64,000 nt of DNA, taken from contig JBBHKE010002312.1 in assembly GCA_037447655.1 (NCBI GenBank), positions 25,931 through 89,930 of the forward strand, given 5' to 3'. Below, piece after piece: positions 51,868-62,752 of the stretch; positions within the stretch are counted from its first letter, which is position 1, and each line of letters opens with the position of its first letter. The translations under genes and the position numbers were made by a program. A model generated the notes under the pieces. That model searched no databases. It was not told the origin of the DNA and worked only from the letters and a program-made list of their open reading frames with translations. This stretch comes from Zygnema cylindricum (lineage: Eukaryota; Streptophyta; Zygnematophyceae; Zygnematales; Zygnemataceae).

Positions 51868-52706
51868 CTGGACAGGGGATATACAGCCATGGCTGCCTAG
51901 GTCCTCTAAAGAAGACATGGAATATAGTGGGTAGATTTACCAAAAGACAGTTGACAGACCCAAGATTTGAACCTGGTATTTGACGTTCGTCAAGGTAAAC
52001 GTTAATCGGTAGCTTTATCCAATTAGTCTAGGACGAGTGCTAAGTGCAATTAGGTTTAATAAACATATAAATGTTACCAGGTAGATCAATTCATATAACT
52101 AGACGAATTGATTCCTAGTACATAGAAACAGTTCAAATATAGTACGCTCTTATGTAGATTACAAAAAAGATACAGCGCATTTGTTTCGACAGTGAAACAA
52201 ATACCGCGCACCCATTTTCAACGGTTAGAATAAAAGTCAGTTTTTATCGGACTGTCGCGATAGGAACCGCGATTGCGAAATAAGTACTTTTGGAGTTTTA
52301 CGGTCATTGCCACCTCGAGTGACACCTAGCGCGACATTATTGGATTGCGGCAACTCTAAAGATTACGCGAACAAATCCGGATATGACATGTGTCGACATT
52401 TTGGCCATGTCGTACAACGGACGTACTTAAAGTACACTGGCGGGAGTACTTTTAGGTACGACATAGAAATTTGATTGGTGGTGTACGTCAGTAGTGGGGG
52501 TTTAGAGAGAGAGAGATAGGACTTAAAAAAATTAGTAGATAGCCGCCTCTCTCCGAGAGAGCTCTTGTATAAAAGGCTAACTTTGAGCAGTCATAACCAT
52601 CAATTTACTTGACCATTTTCAGTGACTCTTTTTGCTGCGAACTCAGTGGAGTCCATCCTACACAAGGGGGTAGTTGGTCAAAGTTTTTGTGTGCCAGGGT
52701 GGCTGC
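51868..52706 (+). repeat. LTR fragment J
   Basis: Plus-strand LTR lacking its first about 130 bases. It starts near the GCCATGGCTGCC motif (51887) and has the tRNA-like block (about 51955-52030), TATAAAAG (52568-52575) and leader hairpins (AACTCAGTGGAGTC, CTACACAAGGGGGTAG, TGCCAGGGTGGC). It is joined at about 52706 to gypsy RNase H. Closest in layout to LTR D and F. Confidence 0.72.
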
Positions 52707-54205
52707 ATTTCTCAGGAAAATTAGCGCGATGGGCATTAATTTTACAAGAATATGATGTGGAAATAATTCACCGTCCCGGATTACTTAGTTTGAATGCAGA
52801 CGGCATTTCCCGAAATCCTTTGCCAAGAACCACAGACAATGGAGTTCGGCAGGATTTCGATGACGACTTAGCTACTATGTCAGCCGGATTTTACATCACA
52901 CATTCGTTAGCCTCGCTGCCCCACTCTCGTTCTACTTCGGATCCATGGCGAGACGGAGCACTAATTTTTTTCCTCTCCTCACAAACCTTCCGACCAGGCA
53001 CTACATCCGAGGAGGAGGAACGAGTAAAGAAAAGGGCTAAAAATTATCTTTGGTTAGGTGGTTCGCTAGTTCGATTGTTAGCGGACAGTAGTCACAGACA
53101 CGTGCCTCGCCCGACTGAACGCCTCTCGCTGATTGAACAAATTCACACCGAGCTGGGCCACTATAGGACCAAACGTACCCTAAGCTTGCTGCAGGCACGC
53201 TATTCGTGGTCTGGGATGCAATTTGATGTCGCAGCGGTATTGCACAAGTGTGCAATATGTGATCGCCTACGTACCTCTTTTAGCAACCGGCAGACTACCC
53301 TCCGACCATTACCCATCAAAGGGTTATTTTACCGCTAGTCCTGCGATTTGGCAGGCCCTTTTCCGATATCTCGGAAGGGGAAACAATAAATAATGATCAT
53401 GATTGAAAACTTTAGCAAATGGGTTGAAGTAGTAGCGTTACCACACAAAAATGCTAAGCTCACCACCGCTGTTTTTAAAGAACACGTCCTTATGAGATAC
53501 GGTGCTCCAGCGGAAGTCCTCAAAGATCAAGGGACTGAATTCCGCGGAGAATTCCAAGAAATGCTAGATGACGCTCTTGTAGACCATCGCCGAACAAGCC
53601 GCGATCATCCACAGGCTGATGGATTGGCGGAACGTGCAGTTCAGACCTTCAAGCGGGCATTACGCAAGCATTGCTTGGAGAAACATATAACCGTGCGGGA
53701 CGAGTCACTAGGCTATATTGCCATGGGGTATCGAATGTCGGTACAGGCGAGTCTTGCTAATTTCAGTCCGTACTATGTCTTATTTGGGCGACAACCCTTG
53801 CTGGGTAGGAATATCCAAAAAGCCGCAACCTTTCCTCTTCCCTTACTGTCTGACGGGGTTTTTCTGGAAAAACTTACTAACGGGGTTTTTCTGGAAAAAC
53901 TTACTAACAGGGCGTTGTTTTTTGCCCGAGAGATGCCCATGGCTTTTGACAACCTGCAAATCGCCCAGCATCAAGATACTTTGCACTTTGCCACAACACG
54001 TAGCGGCAGTTACCGACCTCAGCATAAGCCTTACCGTGTGGGAGATTATGTCTATTTGTGGCGACAATCCTTCGACACTTTGGACACCGATGTTTCAGCC
54101 CACATTCTCCATATTATCGAAGTGGACACAAATGGCATGTTGTGATTTCAAGGAGCCAATACAGGAACTTTTTGAGAGCATTCGAAGAATTGTGCCCCAT
54201 GTTAT
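52707..54205 (+). pseudogene. pol: RNase H end and integrase of PHD gypsy, copy 2
   Basis: Ty3/gypsy-type pol in a single frame with stop codons but no frameshift. It starts in RNase H (GKLARWALILQEYDVEIIHRPG, NADGISRNP), then the integrase zinc finger (HTELGH...CAICDR), a TAG at 53336, SCDLAGPFP (first catalytic Asp), a TAA near 53387, MIENFSKWVE, KDQGTEFRGEFQ (second Asp) and HPQADGLAERAVQTFKRAL (Glu). Then PYYVLFGRQP and a YRVGDYVYLWRQ GPY/F-like segment, with stops at about 54143 and 54173. A 27 bp unit is tandemly duplicated at 53855-53908 in frame. RT and everything 5' is missing. Confidence 0.85.
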
Positions 54206-54442
54206 TTGTCGAATCTCTCTCAGGATATGGATCGCATGAGCATGCCTATCACTACGGCTACAAAATGCACACTTTGCAACCGGGCTGACGAAGAAACTTC
54301 CTTGCTCCTATGCGACCATTGCAACCAAGGATGTCATATGAAGTGTTTGGTCCCTCCATTGACGACGGTTCCAGACAGCCATTGGTTTTGTCACGGCTGC
54401 CGAGAGTTACCAGTCGTATTAGCAAGTTGTTCGGGGGGCTAA
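54206..54442 (+). pseudogene. PHD finger at the C-terminus of gypsy pol, copy 2
   Basis: In the same frame as integrase, residues encoded at 54266-54400 form a C4HC3 zinc finger: CTLC, CDHC, H, C (HMKC) and WFCHGC. Spacing is C-x2-C-x11-C-x2-C-x4-H-x2-C-x14-C-x2-C with the Trp two residues before the last Cys pair, the PHD signature. PHD fingers read histone H3 tails, so this module may direct integration to particular chromatin, as chromodomains do in chromoviruses; that is inference. A stop follows near 54440, next to a purine-rich tract. Confidence 0.85.
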
Positions 54443-54456
54443 AGAGCTGGGGGGGG
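54443..54456 (+). other. Polypurine tract of gypsy copy 2
   Basis: AGAGCTGGGGGGGG ends just before block X. It is the expected plus-strand primer for a Ty3/gypsy element. Confidence 0.6.
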
Positions 54457-55973
54457 AATAAACTGAGTCTTCTAGCTTCCTCTCTCACCCTACCTTTGTT
54501 TTTCTTGTGATATGTTTATTTGTTGCTTGCTTTCTGTACAGATATATTCCACTTGTTTCCTGATGTGTTCATGACTTTCTTGCTTATTTCTTTATTCTTT
54601 ATCCTACAGCTCATTATGTTGCATGCTTACCATCTCCTTTGTCACATGCACAACAGTTGTCATGCTGTATCATGTCGGTTATCATTAACAACATTTAACC
54701 GCATTCAAATCGCATGTAAATGGTCTTTAAAGAGGGACACCACACTAATTTGAACGTTGGTATGTTTTGGTGTTGATAGGGACGTACAGATTGTCGATGA
54801 CTCCGTGAAATCCGCGGACAAGTTAGATTCCGTACGCAAAATTGCCAAGCGCCGAGAAACCTGCGAACAAGATTTCGGTTCCTACGCCTATTTCTTATGG
54901 GCCCGAATTTCCCCGAAGCAATATAAGTTGTCGTACGTACAATTGGCGAACTGAAATGCCGACTTAGAAAGATGTCAAGATCAGCGCAAACTTGAACGCG
55001 CATCAACGGCCACAAAGGATGCAAGCGAACGGACAATTCAGATTCAAACTGCGCGTGGCTACACTCTTTGGTTCATTTTAAGTCGTGGACCCTTGGAGGT
55101 CTTACGCGGTCACATGTAGCGTAGGAAGGTTTTTTATCTTTAGGTTGTAGATTTTGTAACGCAAGGCATATGATTTCGGTGGCCTATTGGGTAAAATCCA
55201 AAATAGGCGCAGACGACTACATAGAACACATGTATGTACAGTAGGTTAGACGCTCAGTTGTAGACTTTTTACTTAGTGAATTTTAGGTGAATTATGTGCT
55301 CACAATTTCAATAGCACATGAATTCTTTTGGAAGTTTTGACCTCAGTTTTTAATCTTTTCTTGTACATTGTGAGGCTAGTTTTTGTGACTATTTTTTCTT
55401 GTCATTAAGCGTTTTGCTGCCTAGCTCGTATTCACCTTTCTCTGTAATCTGCCTTGCAATTTTAATCTACACGGCTCACGCTGAGGCCTAACAAGTTTCC
55501 CTTCACTACTTCTCTCGTTCTATCAAGTGGATTGTTGCTCAGTCTTCTCTCTGAAGCTGTTGCTGACCCTTGGATTGTGATTGGACAGTTTTTGGGTTTG
55601 CTCGTGTGGTTCACTTGGTGGTAGTGGATTAGGGTTGGCTTTCCTTATTTGTTTTGTGTGTGGCTAAATCTAGTTATCTCGGATTTGCTCGCAGTTTTTT
55701 TCATTTTCAGTTTATGTGTTGTGATAATTAGGTTAAGTCTTTGACGAAAGAGCCTATTGGCTATCCATTGGCTTAATGGAATAAACTAAGTCTTCTACCG
55801 TACTCTGTCACCCTACCTTTATTTTCCTTGGGATATGTTTATTTGTTGTTTGCTTTCTGTCAAATTTATTTCACTTATTTCTTGATATGTTCATGACTTT
55901 CTTGCTTATTTCTTTATTCTTTATCCTGTAGCTGATAGTGTTGCATATTTACTATCTCTTTTGTCTCATGCAC
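54457..55973 (+). repeat. Terminal repeat region of gypsy copy 2 (X-Y-X)
   Basis: Block X (54457-54660, from AATAAACTGAGTCTTCTAG to TCACATGCACAACAG), a middle part Y, and a second X-like block (55780-55973, from AATAAACTAAGTCTTCTA to CTCATGCACGAG). Copy 1 has the same arrangement and its second block ends at the same place. A TG-starting LTR could run from TGTCATGC (about 54659) to the end, with X as the end of a preceding LTR. Alternatively the LTR may carry terminal direct repeats. No coding potential was found. Confidence 0.6.
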
Positions 55974-56573
55974 GAGGGTCGGTGGTTCTAGATGGTGTGG
56001 TCCCTGATCCCTTTAGTTTGAGCGGTGTCAGAGTACGACAACTTTTCCTGACGGGTGGAATTTGGAGTCTAAGTCTGCTCGGCGGAGTATCTTGGGAGGA
56101 CAAAGACAAAAGAGAAGATGGATGCCCTTGCCTTGAATACGGTGTAAGCTCTTTAGCAGTACGTTCCGATTGAGATGAAGGTGGAATTTCAGAGCTGGAC
56201 GATGGGGAACGACGGTGAAGTGGAGAATACGCAGGAATAGTGGTTTCAAGAAGGGCGGATGTAACAAGGGGTCCAACCACTAACCCGGAGAGTGCTGCGG
56301 GGATGCCTTTGGGGTCGGCTGGAGGTCTAGAGGATTGAGAGAAAGTGGAGGAGGAGAAGAGGGAAGATTAGCTGATTGTCTAGGAGGTGACGAAAGAGGA
56401 GTGGACGGTCTGAAGGGAATGTGAACCCTTTCGTCCGGTCGTAATTCCACTAAAGCTTCCACGGCGGAGGAGACCTCCACCGAGACAAAAGTGAGCACTT
56501 GTCGAGGAGAAACAACAAATATAGGAAGTAAATATGCACCCAAACCCTTCCCATTAAGTTCGAATAAGTTCAA
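55974..56573 (-). CDS. Ser/Pro-rich frame of unknown function, probably one broken ORF
   Basis: Two adjacent minus-strand frames (56280-56573, and 55966-56280 starting at GTG) overlap by one base and have the same Ser/Pro/Leu-rich composition. This suggests one frame of about 200 residues with a frameshift. The first part reads FVVSPRQVLTFVSVEVSSAVEALVELRPDERVHIPFRPS, which looks folded; the rest is low complexity. GC content is higher than the neighbours. No family recognised. It could be a gypsy gag-side piece or host exon. Confidence 0.35.
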
Positions 56574-57548
56574 AATAAATCAAATCAAGTCTCCTATATT
56601 CAAAAATTTCAAAAAAAAAAAAAAACAGATGATTAAAAAAGAAATGTCATTTTATTCAGTATAAATAGCTTGAATTTATAATTCCTGAAGGGGGATGACC
56701 AATGGCTTGATTCCCCCTAACAACAACCCTCCTCCCAAATGAGATTCTAACTATTAACCGAGGGTGTTTAAGGAGCTTTTTGGTTGTATAGGGTTTTCAA
56801 AGTTTTTAGGGGAAGTTTAAAAATCATGAGAGTTCTTAGAGTTTTATGCTTAATTGCTTGTCATACCGATAATAAGCGGTAAGGGTAATTGTATATTATT
56901 ATTGTAGAATATACGATTGTTCACAACAATAATTTTTATTTATGGGTCGGTTTAACAAGAAATTGTCGATAAATATAGAAAATGCCAATGATAAGTCAAA
57001 TCGGGACAAATACAAAACATCCCGATAAAAATCATCGCCAAATACAAAAAGAAAAATGATCAACGATGTCATATCAATTTAGAGCGAGGATCATTTATTT
57101 CGATAAATACAAAAAATGCCAATGATACATCAAAACGCAATGCAAACAAAACTTGTGGATAAAAAAAAGGTCAAAAGATAGAAAAATACGCAAGATAAAA
57201 ACGATCTTCGCCCCAATAATCGATATGACAACCGGAAAAATAGTTGAATTCATGAAAAAATTGCAAAAAAAAATCGAAAACATGTTTGTAGACTAAGATC
57301 GCAAAAATCTGATTTTTGTAAATTGAAAAAAAATAGGCTTTTTCAATATTGTTGATTTGGCCGTCATTGTCAAATTAAATATTTGACTTTCATATCGGGC
57401 AGAGAAACGGTTATTTGGTTCTTCCAAAAGGCTTGGAGTATCAAAGCAAGGCAACCAAAGGAGGGGGGGAGAGGGATAAGAGAAGGGAGAGGGAGAGGAA
57501 AAAGAGAGAGAGCGAGAGGGTACAACAAGGGAGAGGGGGGGGACGCAA
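56574..57548. other. AT-rich DNA without recognisable genes
   Basis: Contains an A run near 56605-56625 and many A-rich stretches (GATAAATACAAAAA-type, 56950-57260). Bases 57455-57550 are strongly purine-rich (GGGAGAGGGAGAGG repeats). The reading frame through the purine tract joins the copia frame of C8, but I see no evidence that this piece is protein-coding. Confidence 0.55.
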
Positions 57549-59482
57549 GGGTCTTAGTAAAGCATCTAGTAGTTATGGATGAAGGAAAGTCTGTGGATCC
57601 CTTCAAATACACGAAGTCAGTAAAAATCAGATTTGAGTCAGAAAATTCCGATGACTTTGAGCTTCCTAACTATCTAGGTTTTAGAGAAGATGACATTCTT
57701 GCAGGTACAAATCAGACCGAAAAGGACTCGGTTGTGGAAACTCCAGTGACAACTCTACCCGAATCGGAAAACGTGGTGGAAATTGATTCGGAATCAAGGG
57801 ATAGGGGAGAAGCCGAGTTTGTTCGAAAGAATCCACGCGAACCATCTATTCCGGCCTCAGATTTTGAGGGAGGAAGGAGAAGTAGCAAAAGACTGCAAGA
57901 AAAACAGGTTAATAACAAGGTAACTAAACTATCTCATCAAGATGAACCTCAAACTTATGGAGAGGCGATGACTTGTCCAGAAATAAATCGGTGGAAGACA
58001 ACCATCAATGAGGAGATGGCCTCAATTATGGCAGCCGATACTTGGGAGCTGGTGGATTGTCCACCTAACCGAAAACCAATCGGTTGTAAGTGGGTTTTCA
58101 AATTAAAACTGAACCCGGATAACACAATCGAGCGCTACAAGGCCCTACTAGTGGCAAAGGGATTTACACAAAAGGAGGGAATTGACTACGAGGAAACCTT
58201 TGCCCCGGTGGTCAGATTTCCCTCCGTCCGCATACTTCTCAGCCTGGCAGCAGTGGAAGACATGGAAGTGCACCAGATGGACATCAAGACAGCCTTTTTG
58301 CATGGAGAATTGGAAGAAGAGATCTTCATGCGACAACCCGAAGGGTTTGTGGAGGAAGGAGAGGAGAGTAAGGTATGCCGGCTGATTAAATCTCTTTATG
58401 GTTTGAAACAGGCGCCTCGACAGTGGAATAAGAAGCTTGATGAGTTTCTTACCGGTCTGGGATATATCCTGATCAGCTCATATCACTCAATCTATGTTTT
58501 CAAAGATGAGGAAGGTTTTATATTTATTGCAATTTATGTTGATGATTTGCTTGTTTTAAGTAAATCAATGGAAAAAATTAATAAACTGAAAACCGATCTT
58601 AAAGGGAAATTTGAAATGAAGGATATGGGGTTAGCAAAATATATTTTGGGAATTCAAGTAGAGAGAGACCGAAAAAGGAAAATTATAAGATTGACTCAAA
58701 AGGAAGCAATAGGGAACATGCTTGAAAAATTTCAAATGGATAAAGCTAATAGTTGTACAACTCCAATGGAGTTGAAGAAGGGAAGTGAGGGGAGTGAGGA
58801 AGAAGGAGTCATAGTCTTAGATGAGAAATTATCTCCTAAAGAACAGAAGTTCATGCAGACTATTCCTTACAGGCAAGTAGTGGGAAGTCTAATCTATTTT
58901 ATGAATTGTACCCGGCCGGATTTAGCTGCAGCTGTAGGAGTCCTGAGTAGAAGTCTAAATGCTCCCACTAAGAAGGATTGGGAGGCGGCTAAGAGAGTCC
59001 TTAGATATTTGATAAGAACTAGGGATCTATGGTTGCATTTGGGTGGGGAGAATACTGACATCACTACTTGGAGTGATGCCAGTTATGGTGATGCTCCGAT
59101 GAGGAGATGCACTTCTGGATATGTATTATATGTGGGTGATGGGGCTTGCTGTTGGAGTAGCAAACAGCAAAAGGTTATTGCTCAGTCCACCATGGAGGCT
59201 GAGTATATGGCCTATTGCTCTGCTGTAAAAGAATTGATGTGGGTCAAGTCTTTGCTTGGTGAGCTTGGTCACCTTAAGAGTGGTGTGCAGAAAATATTTT
59301 GTGATAATCAGGCAGCAATCGCTATTTCTGCCAATCCTAAACATCATTTTAAAGCCAAACACATGGACATCAGACTCAACTTTGTTAGAGAGAAAGTTGA
59401 AAACAAAATAATCAGTTTAGAGTACCGACCAGATAGTGAGATGGTAGCAGATATCATGACCAAACCTGTGCCTTCCCCCTAA
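57549..59482 (+). pseudogene. pol: Hinge, RT and RNase H of C8, best preserved copia frame
   Basis: One unbroken frame from the end of the integrase C-terminal segment (VLVKHLVVMDEGKSVDPFKY) through the acidic hinge, GGRRSSKRLQEKQ, the full RT (WVFKLKLNPDNTIERYK, MDIKTAFLHGELEEEIFMRQPEG, LYGLKQAPRQW, YVDD at about 58540) and RNase H (WSDASYGD, STMEAEYMA, CDNQAAIAIS, MDIR). It shows that the C2/C5 RT gap is a deletion. An extra C at about 59480 (CCTTCCCCCTAAG) shifts the frame into a stop a few residues before the usual end. Gag, protease and integrase core are absent, so C8 is truncated at its 5' side. Confidence 0.9.
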
Positions 59483-59531
59483 GCTAATTTTCTGCAGGGA
59501 GAAGTGTGGTCTGAAATTAAAGATTGACTAG

Positions 59532-59544
59532 AAAATAAGGGGAG
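59532..59544 (+). other. Polypurine tract of C8
   Basis: AAAATAAGGGGAG directly precedes LTR start TGTAGAAATTAATGG. Confidence 0.75.
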
Positions 59545-60585
59545 TGTAGAAATTAATGGTCCATTTTAAGTATTTTCTAGGTCTAAATAGAAATATAGAA
59601 AGAAGCCGAGGCAGTCTACCTCTAACTTCTCTCTCCAACTCTCAAATTTGTCGCAGTCACTGAGAAATTGGAAAGGGAGCTAGAGCCATGGCTACCTATG
59701 CTATCCAAAAGTTTACGGGGATTATATATTAGTTAGGGGTTTATTTACTAAAAATAGTAGTGCCGGCTGCAGGATTTGATACTTGTACCTACCGGCCGGC
59801 AGACGGCCGGTAGCCTTAGCCGTTAAGTTTTTATCGGATGTTACATACTATGGGGTTTGATATTTAATTAAATGTTATCAAGTAGGAAAATTCATTTAAC
59901 TATAACTGTTTACGGGAGACATAGATCAATAATTGTAAAAGTACGGATTGCGATTCGGATAAGAAACCAATACCGCGCATTTGTTTATTTAAAGAAAAGA
60001 ATACCGCACATGTATTTATTACGGCTACGATTAAATATGAATTTAATCGGACGGCCGGAATTAACGCCGAGATCGCGGAAGAGGATTTCGGCGGTTTGTG
60101 GGCATCCCCACATCGGATGACACATGGCGGAATTACATTGGATCGCGACATCTCCGAGGATTACGGGAGCGAATCTGGACATACCACGTGTCGGCATTTA
60201 GGCCATGTCGTACAATGTTCGTACAGAAAGTACACCGGCAGCTGTACTTTTGTGTACGGAACTGCATTCTGATTGGCTCAGTAGATAGAGTCTGTGAGAG
60301 ATATAGGACTTAGAAAATTTAGGAGATAGGACCCTCTCTCCCAGAGAGCTTCTGTACAAAAGGTCAACTTTGACCCTCCATAACTTACTGCTCAGGGGAG
60401 CAAATTTAGAGATTCTTTTTGTTATTGACTTAGGGGAGTCTTGCCTTCACATGAGAGAAGTTGGTCAAAGTTATTGTCTGCCAGGGTCGTAGTTGTTTTT
60501 GCTGAAACACAAAGGGGTCAGGGTTATCCTAGAGGCTTCTTGGAAGCTGTCCACTCTGAGGACTTATGGAGGTCTCAGAGTTTCA
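59545..60585 (+). repeat. 3' LTR of C8 (family C)
   Basis: A 1041 bp LTR, TGTAGAAATTAATGGTCC...AGAGTTTCA. The start hairpin is at about 59626-59680, the antisense tRNA-like block at about 59765-59845 with a CTACCGGC/GCCGGTAG arm, the H1 hairpin at 60390-60403, and the terminal hairpin with ATGGAG at about 60567 is intact. The sequence beyond is LTR L on the opposite strand. Confidence 0.88.
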
Positions 60586-60854
60586 CTACTTAGACGGACG
60601 GTAGGTACCAAGATCAAATCCTGAGTCTGTCAACCTTTTTGGTAAGTTTACCAAAAGGGTTGCCTTGTGACTCTAGCAGAAGTATAGGCAGTCATGGCTT
60701 TAGCTTCCTCTCCAGCTTTCAGTGAATACGACAAGTATGGGGCCAGAGAGAGAAGTTAGAAGAAGTTAGAAGTTGGTTGCCTCTGCTTTTTCCTCCTCAT
60801 TTTATATCATTTAGGAAACCTAGAAAATACATAAGAAAACTTTTAATTTCAACA
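60586..60854 (-). repeat. LTR fragment L, U3 side
   Basis: Minus-strand LTR start (TGTTGAAATTAAAAGTTTTC) with the start hairpin (ACGACAAGTATGGGG loop on the plus strand), GCCATGGCT-like (TCATGGCT, about 60690) and the tRNA-like block (about 60590-60640). Its other part is not found left of C8, so it was lost together with the 5' half of C8. Confidence 0.7.
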
Positions 60855-61200
60855 ATTGTCATGTTGTTTTATATTTCTTTTGCGTCATAAATATTTTTTG
60901 TGTTGCGTTTGATTAATGTTGGTTTTGTTCCGTATTATGATTGTTTTTTCTCTTATAGTTTGTTGTTATTTTGTTTTTAATAATTGATGAATTTTGTTTT
61001 TTGTGTTTAATTTATCTTTATATTTTTTTCGCTTTTAATAAATGTTTTTTATGTTGCATTCAATCTTTTTATATATATATATATATATTTTATTGATTAA
61101 TGTATTTTTGTTATACTTCTTTATTTTTTTTTGTTGACGCGTTTAATGTACGTGTTTATTTGGTGTACTTAATTAATATTTTTTTATTGTTTAACTTTAA
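60855..61200. repeat. AT-rich region with imperfect tandem units
   Basis: T-rich plus strand with recurring TTTTTTNTGTTGCRTTNNAT units (for example about 60893-60920, 61045-61065 and 61130-61150) and an (AT)n tract at about 61070-61088. No gene seen. Confidence 0.5.
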
Positions 61201-61778
61201 CATTTGCTGTACTGATAGTCGTGGTCGTGTCTTCCATTAGTTAGGGTAGTAAAACCACTTATTATATGCGTGGCTCATTTCCATTGGTACCACCTTGGTT
61301 AATATTCGATGCTTAAAATCTACAAATTATCTTTGAAGGCTAAGGCCTCTTCTTCATCAGGTGTCGACAACAATCATACGCAAACTTTTACTGGCAGTAA
61401 TATTATGTTCACTTATTTTGTTCAATTCTCCATCAGGTTTTGCTAGCAAGGGAAATATCCCCTATTTGCTTTATTGTGATTGGAACCACGTAAGTTCCCC
61501 TTCAGACAACTACAATAGTCAAAGATTCTAAAAGCACAAAATGTGAACGTCGTGTCTGTACGCACAGACAAAGTTTAAGATTTGTAAAGAAATCGTACAG
61601 ACAAAATTTAAGATTTGTAAAGAAATATTGAATTTTAAAGATTTGTTCGTGCGTAATGTACCATTGTTCGAGTTGCGTCGTTATGTTTTAAACGCAAAGT
61701 CCTTTCCGTAAAAGGTCAATTGATGTTAAAAATAGCGTCAGAGGATATCAGTCGGCAAAGTTTTTTTTCGTCGATTTT
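61201..61778. repeat. Unassigned sequence with a 33 bp tandem duplication
   Basis: No gene recognised. A 33 bp unit (ACAGACAAAGTTTAAGATTT...) occurs at 61564-61596 and again at 61597-61629 with three or so changes. Confidence 0.55.
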
Positions 61779-62400
61779 GGTGGATTTAAATCCACCCTGT
61801 ATGAAAGCACATAGCCTTTGCCAATTGTTTGCTTGTCATGGCTCGTCCACCGTGGATCATATCTTTTTTTTCCAATTTACAAAATTCCACCGTGGATCAT
61901 ATCTTTTTTTTCCAATTTACAAAATTTACATGTCCAGTGTATGACTGGTCTCCTCCTTGAAAATTGTGGAAGGCACTAGCCAACCATAAGTGTTTACTTC
62001 GAAAACACCGAATCCGACGGTCGACGTTGTCGCCGAATAGTTTGGAGAATCTTGTGGAAAAAAAAGCAATACGACCTTGTCCGAAAATGCATTTTTTCCT
62101 TTAAACAACCTCACTTTTCGCCTGATGGAGGTTCACCGAAATTATGAACGTATCATGTGTACCAGCGGAGGTAATTAATGATTCGTACATAGTGTAATTA
62201 ATGACTTGTACAGAGTGCATTATGCTTTGCTATCTGAAATTTCAAAACGAAATGACAGAAAGGCGGCGACAAACTTTGATGGTGGGAGTGTGACGGGATA
62301 ATTTCGGTGGACTCGCATCCACCCCGACTGTAGGCACATGGCCTATACGATGTGTAGGCATCTGAACGCGAGTTCATCGTGGATTTTTTTTCTCTTGTTT
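61779..62400. repeat. Pair of diverged units headed by GGTGGA palindromes
   Basis: Unit 1 begins with the perfect palindrome GGTGGATTTAAATCCACC (61779-61796), then GCACATAGCC and a CCACCGTGGATC box; a 40 bp segment with that box is tandemly duplicated (61846-61885 and 61886-61925). Unit 2 begins with GGTGGA-CTCGCA-TCCACC (62306-62323), then GCACATGGCC and CATCGTGGATT near 62380. The spacing and order match. It may be a non-autonomous mobile element or a regulatory repeat; no terminal inverted repeats were found. Confidence 0.45.
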
Positions 62401-62431
62401 TCACGCGACCCCAATTTTACACGTTCGGTGT

Positions 62432-62752
62432 GTGCGCAATGTCTTTCTGACGACATTTTCCAACATTTTCCACAACAGGGTTCGTAAGATGGCGTCCCGG
62501 ATTAAAAAATCAAAGCACCTAACAGTCAAGTTCTACGCCTATAACCTTGGAGATTTTTCAGTAAAGATGTTTTTCTTGAAGGAAAAAAAAAGGGGTACGA
62601 AATGGTACAAAATAGTGCGACCTTTAGTAAAGAACCTCACTTTTTTGCTAATGAAAGTCATGCCTAATCTAGAAAGTATTAATGTGAAATTGAGCCGATT
62701 CCTAATGAATCTTACCAAAAAATACTTAAATTTAAACCAAAATAGCATATAA
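62432..62752 (+). CDS. Small Lys-rich ORF, doubtful
   Basis: A 106-residue frame rich in Lys, Phe and Asn with no recognisable motif. The length is barely above chance for this base composition. I would not treat it as a gene without transcript support. Confidence 0.15.
   Translation: MRNVFLTTFSNIFHNRVRKMASRIKKSKHLTVKFYAYNLGDFSVKMFFLKEKKRGTKWYKIVRPLVKNLTFLLMKVMPNLESINVKLSRFLMNLTKKYLNLNQNSI

Noticed and set aside
57383-57548. N-terminal 55 codons of the long C8 frame as real protein
   Set aside because: The stretch is a purine-rich tract with Gly/Arg/Glu-only composition that other copies lack; it is open by composition and joined to C8 by deletion.
62432-62752. Host gene in the right end
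   Set aside because: Lys/Asn-rich frame of 106 codons without motif or relatives that I recognise; listed only with very low confidence.
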